A program made the translations under genes and the position numbers. DNA of 64,000 nt from Lepas anatifera (taxonomy: Eukaryota; Arthropoda; Thecostraca; Lepadidae), in the NCBI GenBank assembly GCA_034440635.1, contig JAOTON010002112.1:806001-870000 (forward strand), in the 5' to 3' direction. The notes under the pieces were generated by a model. It saw only the letters and a list, made by a program, of their open reading frames with translations, had not been told where the DNA came from and searched no databases. Positions 10,995-23,199 of this stretch are shown piece after piece. Within the stretch, counting starts at the first letter, position 1, and the number at the start of each line of letters is the position of its first letter.

Positions 10995-12280
10995 GCTGGA
11001 AAGATGAATCAATGGGCGGATATGCCACTTCCCGTCAGCTGCGACCTTGCGGCGTATCCACCTGCGCTGCGGCCGTCAAAGTCACCCGCAGTTTCCCTCT
11101 TCCGTGACTGCTCCAGTTCTGCTCTCCAGTATACATAAGAGCACCTGCACACCATCTGTGTGTTCTAGACCAAAACATTTGCTAGAATTGAGGGCTTTCG
11201 TGTAAGATTATTTGGGTTATTTGTTACAGCACAGCCATTGCGGGACCGTGCGTCTCAACGGCAACGCATTTGCATTAAGCATACTAGAGTGTAGAATACT
11301 AGAGTGCTAGAGTGTACGGAATACTAGATGTGTAGGTGATATTGTTATATCAAAATAAAGTAGCAATGCATGGAGGAATACGTTTTGGTGTAGAACGGTC
11401 GTGAGTTACTGTTTAACAGTCAAAGGACCGCTTCCTCTTCAACAATGTTTGGATATAATACAAGCAATTAGAAATTGCAACAAATTCTAGAAGTTGGCAG
11501 AGCTGGAGATCTTTTCTTGATCTAGGGGGGGATCCTGGATGGGCTTACGCTGACACGGCAATACAAGCTCTATACAAAGCCAATGGGAGACCCAGAATCC
11601 GGGGAACCGTGACCCCCCGCCCCCGATCTCCACCCATGGTGTGTAGTAATTTAGTCCAGCAATGTTTCATTCATTACAAAATTCTTTGGATTGATCATTT
11701 CGGCTTAAGTTTGCGCAAGCACCTGTGGTCATGTACTCTTCAGATAACACACGATAGCATTATGCTCCAGGTAGCCAAGCGCTTAGCAACAATGCTTACA
11801 GAATCACACTCCTATCTGTAATAAGATAGGCTTTAGCGTCTCACAAGTTATTCTCACAAGTCTTGCACACGTCTCACATGGCTCACAATGGCTCGACCGG
11901 TACTTTAAAAATGTGCTTTATCATATGTGAGAAACCTCAACACAGCGGATGGCCTCTGAAATTTATTTGAGTTGACACACTTAGTGAAGAGGGGTCTGGC
12001 GTTAACGCGCAATGGAGAGGAGTCCTAAGTACCCCTCCCCCTGAGATCGAAAAAAACCAAGAGGGTTAGGGAAACGGCCGTGACATAAGTCATTATCTTC
12101 AAGGTCAAATGAGGTCGTAAAGGTTAAATCTGGTGCTATGCTGGATACCTATTGGGAAACGCCGTGATTATGCAGGAAAAAGGCTGAGGATACACTGGAA
12201 GTGGACTAAAGTTATAGAGGAAAGTTTCCACATAATGTTGTCTGAAAATGTATGGCTAAGGTCATTCAAGATCACTCACC
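10995..12280. other. No gene recognised
   Basis: Mixed unique-looking sequence. A short degenerate run around 11,280-11,335 repeats ACTAGAGTGTAGAATACTAG-like words. Nothing else was recognised. Confidence 0.4.
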
Positions 12281-12475
12281 CATTTGTATTTATAAATTTT
12301 GTCCAAGTTATTGCAAGCTCGGTTTTTGCAGTGGAAGCCTCACTGAAGTCATCAGTGGACTTGTCTCGGAGACCCCGACCCCACCACCCGAACAAGCAAC
12401 TCCCACCATGAAGGGTGAATTTAAAAGGCAAAGTTAAACGCCCCACAAAGCACAGAGACGGCCACCTGAGACGGC
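12281..12475 (-). mobile_element. SINE S1, 5'-truncated copy
   Basis: Matches the body and 3' end of the SINE at 26,332-26,685, in minus orientation. Shared words are TGTGCTTTGT, GTGGTGGGGTCGGGGTCTCC and ACTTGGAC.AAATTTATAAA. The tRNA-like head (box A and box B) is missing here, as expected for an incomplete reverse-transcribed copy. Confidence 0.7.
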
Positions 12476-12599
12476 CGCCTTTTGTTGACCTAAGGTGGGG
12501 TCGATTTGTGGTCACCCCATTATAAGTCTATGGCGAAAAATAGAATGGGCTCATTTCAGTAAATACTGGATAGATAAAGCTGAAAATCATCAAACCGTC

Positions 12600-13030
12600 C
12601 ATTCTTACCACGATCTTGGACCCTACAGTTGATTTTTTGACCATCTAATCTCTCAAAGGTCATTTCAGGTCACAGGATCATAGAGTGATTGTTTTGCCAA
12701 TAACCTCTCACTGAATTGAGATAAAGCTCCCATTTTGCTTGTATTGTGTTTACATTGTCCCGGGGAGTCGATTGATATGCAACATGGCCATACCAGGTCA
12801 CTCACTGACCCTGACCTAGCTCGAGGTCAGGTCATTTTCACAATTTGACCTAGAAAGGTCATATTATACATCATTCTATTTTCTGCGATAAGAGGAATCC
12901 AATGATGTATAAATGATTTGCTCTAGCTTCCCTGAGTACAGATCTAGAGAGAGAAACGTACACTGCCCTGTTGTAAGCCTATGGAACCTTCTTTGACCTA
13001 TGCTGACCTCAATATTGACCTGACATAAAA
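12600..13030. repeat. AGGTCA/TGACCT-rich region, family E interior
   Basis: Many direct and inverted AGGTCA hexamers, for example around 12,655-12,675, 12,800-12,870 and 13,000-13,022. The same composition occurs inside 38,764-39,608, 40,682-41,710 and 60,751-61,400, so this is probably an old end-less piece of the same family. Its termini were not found. Confidence 0.5.
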
Positions 13031-13755
13031 ATGCTACGAACAATTTCTCTTCGTCTTGTCAAGAGCTTTCGAACACCATCCGTAATTTTTCTTTAGCTTT
13101 CCTGGAAAATGAGATACGGAGGGGGGACGAAATACGCCCCCAGCGGGGCGTGTCATGCCAGGGACCCCAGCTGGGCGTGTGTTAATAGGCAGTAAACAAC
13201 AGGTCGAGAAGATAAGATGAAGGTCTGGGCGTAAATCCAACGCAAAATATAAAACTATCGTAATTTTTCAGAAAGCGAATGAACTGGGACACAGCAGAAA
13301 GTACAGTGACCTTGGCAATAATCGTCAGAGAGCATGAAACAACTTTAGTGGCAGTGGGGACTAGGGCTGATAATCCCGGGACATTTTTGCAATCCCGGGA
13401 TCCCGGGATTCATCGACCCTCAATCCCGGGATATCCTGGGATCCCGGGATTGGGCAATTTTTTCAATAAACATGTCGAAAATTAGTGCCTGCTTTAGATA
13501 ACGTATGTGGCGTATTCTTAGCAGCATAGTAAATATTTCCCGTTAAGGATAACTCATAGCATACTATTCTCACCATGCGGAAAGCACATGAAAATTCATA
13601 TGGACACTTAACAGAATAAAATGCTCTGCTCCCCAAACAAATAAAGACATATGAATGATATTGACAATATATATTTCTTGGTTATATTTCTAGTCATATT
13701 ACAGTAGAGGTATTTACCTATTGTGACCCGGCCTATTGTGTCCTGGTCACACAAG

Positions 13756-16700
13756 TCACCTGCCACGATAGTAGTACTTATGGAAGCAAAGGGCATCAAC
13801 GGCTTCGTCGCCGAGACTCGACCGTACTTTAGTGACAATATTCCCGACAGTTAAAAACACACGTTCCATCTCAACACACGCAGCGACTATGTCCTTGAGC
13901 CAGCTGTAGGACAGAGCTATCATACCCGTTCTTCCAGAGATAGACAGGTTTTCCAACTCTTTCCAAATGGCCTTGGTCATAAGCGAAGGATTGGAGAGAC
14001 TTAGCCTGGCCCCATTTTATAAAAGGCGTAACTTACGCTTATAGCGTAGAAGTAGCATAATGCATCGTAGAAAGTGAATAATACACCACAATCTTGTTTC
14101 ACAAAAATGCAGCGTAAATTACAACTACTTGCAAAGTTACGCTGCTCTTAACTATGCTGTACTGCAATGCAGCGTAAAATATTCCCAATATTGTTTCATA
14201 TAACAGACAACATGTACGTTGAATATGTAAAACACTCCTGAAAAGCTATGCAAGAAGTAGCAGCGTAACATTTATCAGACAATGAAGCAAAACATGACAA
14301 GTATATGATTTCTTCTGAAATTCTGAATCTCAGGCAAAACTAGGTAGTGTAGTGACTAGTGAAGGACAAAAAGAGTCATGAATGTAAAATAAACTTAAAT
14401 AAAAAAGGTCTGTAAGTTCTTCCTTCCACAGGTTTGAAGTGCAAGTTACTCATGCCAAATTGAGCTGATATATAGAGTTATATGTCCGTTTGGTATGCCA
14501 AAAGTTATGATAGATATTGATGCAAATACACAGAAGAGCTGACATTTATTTTTTCCTTCCCTTTCTGCCGTTACTGATATTTTTACAGTCTAGGGAGTAC
14601 AGAACCCTAGAGAGGCTGAGACTGACACAATGTTATATGGAGTCTATGTAGGGTAAACATTCAATTTAAAGTGCCTGTCACCAACAAAGTCCAAGTATCT
14701 CTACGGAGGCCTCTGGCGAAAATGATATACCTAGGTACCTTAGTTGAAGTACTGGCTTTTAGTTATTCTTCAAAGATGTTGACTCACTATTCCTTTCCCA
14801 GTTTCACGAAATTAGAAGATTCACGGACCTTTCACAGTTCACTCACGATTAGCAACACACTTCAACTTGAATTCCTATTGAAGCACACTTGCACAACAAT
14901 AATACAATAACCTTTTAGGGCTTTCTTGACCTTAACTACCTAAAACATGGGGTACTGCCAAAAACAAATGCGTCGTATATTTATTGCGTCTGCTGTTACC
15001 GCGTCTTCCTCCACAGTATTTTTAAAACTTCATGAGGAACTTAATAATCGAACAAGAGCAAATAAGTACAATAATTTGCTTTCAACTAATTTATTAAAAA
15101 CTATATATACACTTTTAAATGTTGATAAAGCAGTTATGTGTTATATTTGAAAGAGGTAATTCCATTCTGGAATTGGGCGTAATTCACGCTGCATTTCTTA
15201 TCTACACCGCTTTCGCGTGAATGTCACCGCTCTTTATGAAACATGATTCTGAGTGCGGCGTAACTTTGCAGGTGAATGTGGTGTAAAACACGTCGCATTT
15301 CTACAACTTTTATGAAATGGGGCCCTGGATGCGCTTGAACTGTGATCTGGCTCTGGAACTCCTATCTTATCTAGAGCCTGTTGAAGCATCGATTGAAGTG
15401 ACTGCGCTGGCTGAGGATCATCAACGTCCATCGCTTCTGCATCTACAACTACTTCGGAAGCATGCATCTGTCCTCGCATTCTTCCCACCATATTTAAAAG
15501 TAAGTCCTGTACTTCCTTGCGAGATGCGCTAGGGAAAATATCTCTCCAATCTCTCTCTGCCGACATTTTGTTATGCAGTGTTTGCAGAACTTTTGCCGCA
15601 CGCGACTGCCTCTGTATGATGCGCTGTTTTAAAGCATCTGACAGTTAGCGTGCCATCGCATTATCCTCCTTCACAAGCGCATCTAAAATAAATGTTAAAG
15701 CAGCTCCAGCCTGCAGAAGTCCACTTCCCCGCCTACATAGCGCTTCTGCTCCGAGTTTCAGGATCTTAATGCAACGAATAAGCCTAGATATGGTGGCGTA
15801 TTCGTAATCATCGATCATTTTAATACGTTTGCCTCCTATGTCAATAATTGCCTTATGGACAGCTGCTTTCAGAGTACCTATCGAACCAATCCAGCATGTC
15901 ACACAAACTATTCCATCGGGTTTTACAGTCTAGCACCAGCATCAGTTCTTGTCCACGTTCTTCTCTAACGTATTTCTGAAGGACTTCGTTTCGTACGGGG
16001 GATTTTCGAAACCAGCGGACGATGTTTCTAGTCTTGTTTACGATTGTATTGATCGAACCATGTAGTTCACGGTGACAGGTAGCACCATCTGTGTCTTCGT
16101 CCGTACTGTTGCTGTCATCCTCGTCATCACAGTCGGATTCCTCTGACGAGTTAACCTGCAAGGCGGCAAGATTCACATTAACGCTACGACGACAGAACAA
16201 TTTGCATAGGCATGCTATGCAGCTAGAACGGCAATACAAGTCAATTGACCAGTTCAAATTTGACTCAATGATTTTCACCCATGATGATAAAATACGCAAA
16301 AAAATAAAAAGGATGTGCGTGACATCGATCAGAGAAGGAATTTAAAGACACCGAATGTCAAAAGACCACAAATATCCATATCAGATCGCACAGCAGAACT
16401 CAAACACTTGCAAATATATCATTTGCCGTCATTGTCGTGATAAACTATTTTTGCGCTATCTCAGAATAAAAGCTTACAGGTACATTAAAATTGATCTCAC
16501 CTGGTAAGTTTCACCACCACCGCCGTCGTCTGCTTGTTCAGAGGTCTGCCTGTCATCACCCGAGTACAGAGCGTCGATGACGGCCAGGTGCACGCCGTGA
16601 GCGAGGCAGAGTTGGTGTTCGCAAGGCAGTGATTTCCCGAATTTGACCATCACGGAAGCTCCGTCGGTCGTGACACAGGTGACGTGCTTACTGAGCTCAA

Positions 16701-17460
16701 GACCAAATTCTGCCAACTTGTCCTGCAGAAGATCCAGGCACTTCTCGGCTGGCATTGAGCCGTGACAACGCGCGACACCGAGACCCCACATGTTGCCTTC
16801 GCAGTGAACAGTCACGCTCATGTAGCGACGGTTTTTCAAGGACGTATATTCATCGATTGTAAGCGAGAACCTTTTGCCCTTTGACACTTGATCGGCCAAC
16901 TTCGCCTTCACCTCGCACTTCTGGCGAGCACAGTGTTTGAGAACACGCCGGCGAATGGTTTTATGATAGATTGGTAGGTTTTTGTAACCTTAAGCAGCCA
17001 TTAGTCCGCGCAGGTCCGGTGAAGTGCAAACAACTGTGAAAGGCAGCCCATCTCTCGCGCACATTCTAGCTAGGATGGAATCCAGGTCTTCCTCAGTTCT
17101 AGAGACGTAGTAGGAATCTAGGGTCCTCATTCCTGTCGTAGGTTCCGATGTTTTGGAGCTACTTTCACCGGACAAGTTCTGCGGGGTCTCCCTGGATCGG
17201 GATGGTCCAGCAACGCTTTCACCACCATGCTTACTCTTGAGATGGACGTGAAGTCCTTTTGTTGATCCTCCAGCTATTTTCAATACCTTTTTACAAAGGC
17301 GACATTTTGCTGTGCTCCCATCCTGACTTCTAAGAAAGTTTTCCCACACCGCACTGCCCTTAAATTCCACAAAATCGGTCATTTCAAGCACTTCCAAAAA
17401 TGCACACAATGCGTAACTTCCTGCCCTGACTGCCTTCTGGGTCACACTGACAGCAGGCAC
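13756..17460 (-). pseudogene. hAT transposase (BED zinc finger), broken
   Basis: Segments in order on the minus strand are as follows. 17460-16990: a BED finger (VWENFLR, CRLCKKVL, LHVHLKSKH: a C..C...H....H pattern) that binds the element ends. 16911-16474: the first part of the RNase H-like catalytic core (FSLTIDEYTS, with the candidate catalytic aspartate, then CVTTDGASVM) and the C..H insertion motif in LCLAHGVHLAV. 16299-15853: the CKTRWNSLCDML motif, then a frame change. 15902-15645 and 15566-15328: helical middle parts. 13980-13756: the C-terminal dimerisation domain (VERVFLTVGNIV-like, ending DEAVDALCFHKYY). The coding parts are separated by stops, a frameshift and the guest element, so it is inactive. 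Whether some gaps were introns is unclear. Confidence 0.88.
14009..15323. mobile_element. Nested non-autonomous DNA element with 4-bp target duplication
   Basis: The ends are inverted repeats (GCCCCATTTTATAAAAG on the left; reverse complement of the right GCCCCATTTCATAAAAG) flanked by CCTG at 14005-14008 and 15324-15327. The interior is A/T-rich with repeated GCGTAA and GCAGCGTAA words near both ends. There is no transposase. It interrupts the hAT transposase between its middle region and the dimerisation domain, so it is younger than the hAT copy. A 4-bp duplication excludes hAT (8), piggyBac (TTAA) and Tc1/mariner (TA). I do not name the superfamily. Confidence 0.78.
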
Positions 17461-18037
17461 TGAGAGTAACTGAGTCAGAGGACATGCTCCCTCACAGAAA
17501 CGACGAGCAATTCGACCCCTCCTATTCGATGGTCGAGATAGTCGGCAGCCTCCCGAGTAATATGACCTGAAACTGAATGCTTGAGGGGACGACGCCGCGG
17601 GGAGAGAGAGAGACGAGCTCGAACAGAGAAACTGACACGGTGTGAACTGTGAATCGATGCCAGGTAGAGGGCATCATCTACGTACATGCAGAAGGGAGAG
17701 CCCGGCTTTTGCTTGTGTGTGAACATTTCAGGTAGGTAAAATATTAAGCATAAAACAACGCTGTAGCATGTTGTTGGATTCAATGATTATTTTTAATACT
17801 ATCAGCAACGCTTTCCACGCCATTTTTAGTGTTGGAAAATATCTGGATCCCGGGATTCGGAAATATATAGTCCCGGGATTCGGGATTAATACAATCCCGG
17901 GATCCCGGGATGCCGATCCCGGGATTATCAGCCCTAGTGGTGACTTTCCCATCTGGCGATTTTGACGCCTATCAGATGTTCAAGGGCGGAAAGCATGCCA
18001 TGAGACGTGCATAATCAGGCCAATGCTGATTTTGACC

Positions 18038-18425
18038 AGTTTCTGCCCCAAAGCCATGTGTATACCTCTGCACTGGCAGTTTCTGCCCCGGAGATATGTG
18101 TATACCTCTGGGTTTTCTGCCGTAGATTTTTGTGAATACCTCTGCAGTTTCTGCTTCAGATATGTGTATACCTCTGGGTTTTCTGCCCCAGAGATATGTG
18201 TATACCTCTACGGCCTTCTGCCCTAGAGATATGTGTATACCTCTGGGGTGTTGCCTCAGAGATATGTGTATACCCCTGCGGTTTTTGCCCCAGAGATATG
18301 CGTGTAGCTCGGAGGCTTCTGCCCCAGATATATGTGTATACCTCTGGGTTTTCTACCCTAGATATAGGGTTTCTGCCCCAGAGATTTGTGCATATGTCTG
18401 GGATTTCTGCCCCAGAGATATGGGT
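18038..18425 (+). repeat. Minisatellite, ~33-bp unit (TTCTGCCCCAGAGATATGTG)
   Basis: About 11 diverged head-to-tail units of 30-39 bp with the core GATATGTGTATACCTCTGGG. Open frames on both strands (with repeated PRDMCIPL- and GQKPQGYTHIS-like peptides) follow from the repeat and are not called as genes. Confidence 0.9.
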
Positions 18426-18439
18426 TGACACTGAATAAT

Positions 18440-19557
18440 CATGCTTTGGCACCGGATCCAGTGTCATGCAGTACCTCAATCAAAGGACAGTCCTATTTTT
18501 CTCCCTGCAGCTGAGTGACGGGGAGCCGACACGGGTTCTGAACAGGAATTGCCGGCACACTTAAAACCAAAATGATTCCCTTAAGGAATCATGGGGGTCT
18601 TGGTCTAAAACACTACCCCACCGTTACCCCTTAAACACCTTTCTGATTCTTACGCTACACCCACCTATATCAAATACATTCCCTTGAAATACCTCCACTA
18701 TACCTTTCTTTTTATTCCAGTCATTATTCCCATCAAAAGCTTGAATCCTCGTTTATTCTTCAATAATTCTGGTAGGATACCTGAAAATACCCATGTTGTT
18801 TTCATACCTCCGATATTCTCCTTATATACCTCCATTACTCCCTTTAGATGCCTCCACTATTCCTCTTATATTCCACCAGCCCGGGGCCGTTAAGGTATCT
18901 CGGATTCTCCCGATATGCCAGAGGAACTTATTCTTCACTCAAAGCTGATTGAATCTGCATAAGAGGAAACTCTGGCTCCATTCTGTGAATCAAAAATTAA
19001 ATATTTGATTCTCAGCTTATGTTGTTCGACTACATTTTTGCGCATTTGCCAGTTTTCAGATTCAGTGGATATGTTGAGTAAAAAGATGGTTGAGTTAGAT
19101 ATGGACTATGACTTAAAGGGATACCAACTTGCACCCCGACAAAATTGCACATCTATGTAGTAAAACGATGCGAGAATATTAAAGCGGATGCACTTATACT
19201 TTTGACTCACTTAACTGAGTCAGTTAGCCCGAGTTTGCTCTTATTCATGTTAAGTCAGTTTCGAGTCAATAACAAGTCTGCCGGGCATTATCGCGCAGTA
19301 CAAAACAATTTTTAAAAAATCACAACGCGTTTTCCGTGTATTTTTTCTTGCACAAGATGCGCAATGACAAACAACTGAGTTGCATTCCATCTCACCCCTA
19401 CTCCCAAGCTCATCTACACTCTAACACTCCACAACTCACTCACACTCCCATCTCCGCCAGGTTTTTTATCGCGTCAGCGGTTGCTGTTGCTTCTGCCGGC
19501 AGCCCCATGATTTTTGCGGACAAAAACCACATGGTGGAACGGCAGGCTCTGGCCACT
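18440..19557. other. No gene recognised
   Basis: Contains a diffuse ACCTCCACTA/CTCCATTA-type pyrimidine-rich stretch at about 18,655-18,870 and otherwise unique-looking sequence. Confidence 0.4.
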
Positions 19558-19797
19558 TTAAGTTGAACACATAGTGTGAAATCCCGAAAAGGAGCAGGGT
19601 TTCCTCCAAACCCTGCAAACCTCAGCCTGGGCCACCTTCTGGCCCTCTGCAACAACCTGGAACTCGTCCTGGGTTTCATGGATATATGGTCTTGAGAGGC
19701 ATGTTTCGTTCTCCTTGACGATCGTACCCTCCTCTCCTAGGAGACGCAGAAGCACCGAAGTGGTGTCCTCTGTCGACCGAAAACAATGTGTCAGCCG
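19558..19797 (-). CDS. Open frame cut by the giant element insertion
   Basis: About 80 codons (LTHCFRSTEDTTSV… …QVVAEGQKVAQAEV) end in a stop at 19558. If the giant element and one copy of its GTCAGCCG duplication are removed, the frame continues open upstream into 28,577 and beyond (…QKFSK then RLTHC). It could be an exon of an unknown gene into which the element jumped. There is no recognised domain and the length is compatible with chance. Confidence 0.2.
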   Translation of the reverse strand, partial: RLTHCFRSTEDTTSVLLRLLGEEGTIVKENETCLSRPYIHETQDEFQVVAEGQKVAQAEVCRVWRKPCSFSGFHTMCST

Positions 19798-20497
19798 CAG
19801 AGACGGCGGATTCCATTTTCGAGAAGTGGTGCAAGATTTTCTGGAGGGGGCGCCTTCCTCCCCAGGGGGCGCCATCATCTCTTGGGGGGCGCCTTTGCTA
19901 TCCAATGGCGTTCTGCAGAAACTCTTTGGACTCGGCGTGCGAGGCCACTTGGGGTGGTTTATTTCTAATATTCCGAAAAATAGGTATTTTAGATTTCGCG
20001 TAAACTCAGTCGTATCGGATTGGCATCAGCAACAGAGTAGCATAGCCCAGGATTCTGCGATATTCATAGCCTTGTTTGCAGTTATGACCAATGATATTGC
20101 AGACACTTCCCGCAAACATACGTCACGTGTTTTTCGTTGAAGACTTCACAATATGTGTGACAGTGTCTACTACAGCAGCTGCGCAGAGGCGGCTGCAGCT
20201 TGGCCTTGACATATTGCAGCAATGGATCACACGCAATGGACTGAAATTTTCAAGTTCAAAGACATAGTGCATGCACTTTTATAATAGACATTGAGACTGA
20301 ATACCCGATTTTGTAAATTCGCGGAAATCCGAGCGACGTTGTAGCAGAAACCAGATTTATCAGGCTCACACTCGATAAGCTTTCATATGTGCCACACCTG
20401 AAGGATTTCCGCAAAAAAATGTTTCGATACGCTGAAAATACTGAAGGTGTTGACGAGGATGAGATACCGTGCAGATAGAGAAATGTTTCTCATGCTA

Positions 20498-20575
20498 TAC
20501 ACGTTATACGCTTATCGCCTATATATACGTTATGCGCACGTTATACGCTCATTGTTATACGCTACGTTATAAGCT
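20498..20575 (+). repeat. Short tandem array of TTATACGC-type words inside the LINE
   Basis: Repeats of ACGTTATACGCTTAT and close variants are inserted between two LINE segments. The right arm has the equivalent at about 35,885-35,970, so it predates separation of the two copies. Confidence 0.7.
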
Positions 20576-20626
20576 TCTTATGCTGTATAGATCACTTATT
20601 CGTCCGAAGATCGAGTACGGCTGTGT

Positions 20627-22010
20627 CAGAGCCGCATGACGAAATCCATGGAGCGAAGCGGATTGAGATTTCTCAAGAGGCTCTATTCTGGCCGTTTGGC
20701 GGTTCTGACAGTTGATACCAGGGCTCTGCAATTGTGTAGGGTGATTGCCCTTTTACGCTAGACGCCCAAACTAAGACCCCCGAATTTAAATTCAAAATAG
20801 TTTTTGAGAAATTTTGGAACAAATGTTTTCAATTTTGCATTTTTATCATTTCTTTTTCTTAAGCGACGAACTTGAAATTTGCCTCCTTTTGAATAAGCAA
20901 CAAGGCCACCTAAGAAAAAAAGTTCGAACTGGTCCGACAATATTTATTACGCCAAAATGCAGTATTTCTAGTACAAGCAAAAAGATATTGAAATTTGACA
21001 GCCGACTTGTAAGCTCGAAATGTCAGAAGGCACGCTTCAGTTAGTTTAAAGACAGCCACGTGGAGGCAGCTACGTCAATTTTCTTGTGCTTAGGCATAGT
21101 TTCCAGTGGAAAACGTAAAATTCTGACCTAGTTTTTGCCATTTTGCCGGAGGACTACATTTTTGCTCATTTCATTTAAATCTTAATCTCTCGCGATCTAA
21201 TGCGCCGATTTGACTTTTCATTTCAAATAATGAAAGAACATTGCTTCCGCCTGATAATATTCGGAGATGGATATCGTGATAATAAAATTCATTGTCTTAT
21301 ATGTATAAATATAATTTTAGTAGAAAACCTTTTATTTGCAGCTTTTCGGTTCAGAGCACATGTCATTCACAAGCTCAGAATTGACATGGCTGAATAGGAA
21401 AATTAATAGCAGTCATTCAATTCATTTACACTACCCACTTATCTCCAACGGCTTTCGAGTAATTCGTCCGAAAGGGTATTTCAAGGAGCTAAATTTCTCG
21501 GAACATGTTTGCTTCTCACCATGGTTTCAAGTCCTCAAAATGAATGGAAGTGGATGCAATTTGGCATAAAGCTAGCTTAGGGTCCTGGGTCGCCGATACA
21601 AGTGATTCTAGGCGAATCTAATGTTTGGTTCGTCTTCTAGAAGCAGCTTTATACCATGCCTTTTCTGTACGAACACAACACCCGGCGCCACGATCACGGC
21701 ATCGTTTTGATTGCGTGATACCGGCCAGTGACCTCCTGACGGGTCACAGGTGTAGGGTTAGTGGGAGTCGGTACAGTGTGGCGCAGTGGTCTAGTGGTTA
21801 GAGGTCCTGTCTCGTGATGAGGGGTGCGCGGGTCGAATCCGGGGTTGACTGCGGGATATTTACTATTTATTTCAAAGAAAAGAATGATGGCACTGACCTA
21901 CAGGTTTATGAAGAGATACATTGAGAATGAAATATGGTTGATTTCAGCACATTGTCATGCGGCTCCCCTGCGCCGGTGGGGGGTTATCCCAGGTCGCAGA
22001 CCGGGCTTGC
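20627..22010 (+). repeat. Block present only in the left arm
   Basis: In the right arm CGAGTACGGCTGTGTT joins directly to GTGTATGAGGCC (complement of 35,821-35,850). In the left arm 1.38 kb lies between these points. It includes a stretch at 21,360-21,660 that recurs inverted at 37,975-38,250, and a tRNA-like sequence at 21,781-21,850. It could be an insertion on the left or a deletion on the right. No clear target duplication was found. Confidence 0.65.
21781..21850 (+). repeat. tRNA-like SINE head
   Basis: GCGCAGTGGTCTAGTGGTTA provides a good A box and GGGTCGAATCCGG a good B box of an RNA polymerase III promoter, about 45 bp apart. No cloverleaf with a clean acceptor stem was found, so I call a SINE or tRNA pseudogene, not a functional tRNA. 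Confidence 0.55.
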
Positions 22011-22183
22011 GTATGAGGCCACTCCTTAGTCCGCGAAAAAGATTATCGATATGTCCGTCATCTCGCTATCAGAATAGTAACAGGAGCGTTCCAAGCTTCA
22101 CCCATAATAAGCATGCTAGTGGAAATTAGTGAAATACCGCTACAAATGCGCAGTAAGATACTCGCTTTGCATTAAGCCATTAA

Positions 22184-22631
22184 AAGGAATGTGGCACCTT
22201 TAGAACGTGATTTTAACTGAGATAGCCAAGTTGTAAAGCAAATCGGAAAACCAGGTGCTCTATATATCATTTGTCTTGGAACTCGATTTTTCCGTAGAAA
22301 AAACTAAAACCTACCCGAAATGTACCTCTCATGTACCTCTCGCCAGGCGGCCATTGTTGTGAGCTGCTGGTGTGACGACATATGCTGACATCACGATAAG
22401 CATCAGCCAATCGAAGCCCTTGAAGTGTTTCGAGTATGGTAGTGGTTGCCAGATCATGACATCATCCAGAGGCAGATATTTATTCATTTTTCTAGAGGAG
22501 TATTTTAAAAATAAAAGCATTGAGCTTGTTGTACATTTTTCAGAGAAATCATGAGTGGTTTCATTATTTTCGGCTAAAAGTACGCCTAATTACACAAAAT
22601 TCCAGGATTTTACCAAGGTGCCACGTTCCCT
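22184..22631 (-). mobile_element. TTAA-flanked MITE, family A, copy 2
   Basis: TTAA at 22180-22183 and 22632-22635. The termini AAGGAATGTGGCACC and, reverse complemented, AGGGAACGTGGCACC match copy 1, in the opposite orientation. The right arm of the giant inverted pair lacks it, so it inserted after the copies separated. Confidence 0.8.
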
Positions 22632-23199
22632 TTAAAATAAGTCACCAACACGCCCCACATACCAAACATTTTTTTGGCGACGCCTACCTCAGTCAGATAG
22701 ACAGTGGCTCGCGTTTTGCAACCCGTCACCAGGGAGTGAGAGTCTGTGCCTGGCTGGCACAGGCTGGTATCGACAGCAATCTCGTCGAACCACATGAAGC
22801 AGCTGTTATTGAACCATAGCTCATCTCGACAGTTAACACGAACACAACCTACGCCAACAAAGCAAAAATTTGCCTCCTGAACCGACGCGCCAATATTTTA
22901 TGAACTTGCTTGCGGAGCCGTTCGAAAACCATGTCTGTTTCTATATAGACGGTTGCAAAAGAAAGTGACAATGGCACAGGGCGTGCATTTGTTGGTGACG
23001 ATGTTGAGAAGTTTTCTAGTTTGCCTTACGAAGGATCCATTTTTACTTCAGAGCAGTACTCCTTTTTTGCTGTTTGGACCAGGTGTCTAAGCTGATGGTG
23101 AGGAAGTTTGCGATTTTTACCGATTCGCTGTCTTATCTGCAGACATTGAAGCCATTTTATTTCTATAATGCGTCGTCACCTTGGCAGGCCATGCTGAAG

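Larger units (their letters stand above)
13362..17936 (-). mobile_element. hAT transposon with decayed BED-finger transposase
   Basis: The terminal inverted repeat is TAGGGCTGATAATCCCGGGA at 13362 and its reverse complement ends at 17936. It is flanked by GTGGGGAC (13354-13361) and GTGGTGAC (17937-17944), an 8-bp target duplication with one mismatch, which is the hAT signature. Both ends carry clusters of ATCCCGGGAT palindromes, likely transposase-binding subterminal repeats. The transposase is on the minus strand (17460 down to 13756), and a 1.3-kb second element sits inside it at 14009-15323. Total length is 4,575 bp, or about 3.3 kb without the guest. Confidence 0.93.

Noticed and set aside
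9839..11138. Overlapping plus-strand frames of 100-186 codons rich in AWSQ, SLVSG and ELGLRGP
   Set aside because: They follow entirely from the 26-bp minisatellite, occur in all three frames, and lack start, splice or domain evidence.
12276..12515. Frame containing FGWWGRGLRDKS, conserved with 26,544-26,700
   Set aside because: It lies in the SINE body; the shared peptide reflects the SINE sequence.
18132..18479. Frames with repeated PRDMCIPL- or GQKPQGYTHIS-like peptides on both strands
   Set aside because: By-product of the 33-bp minisatellite.
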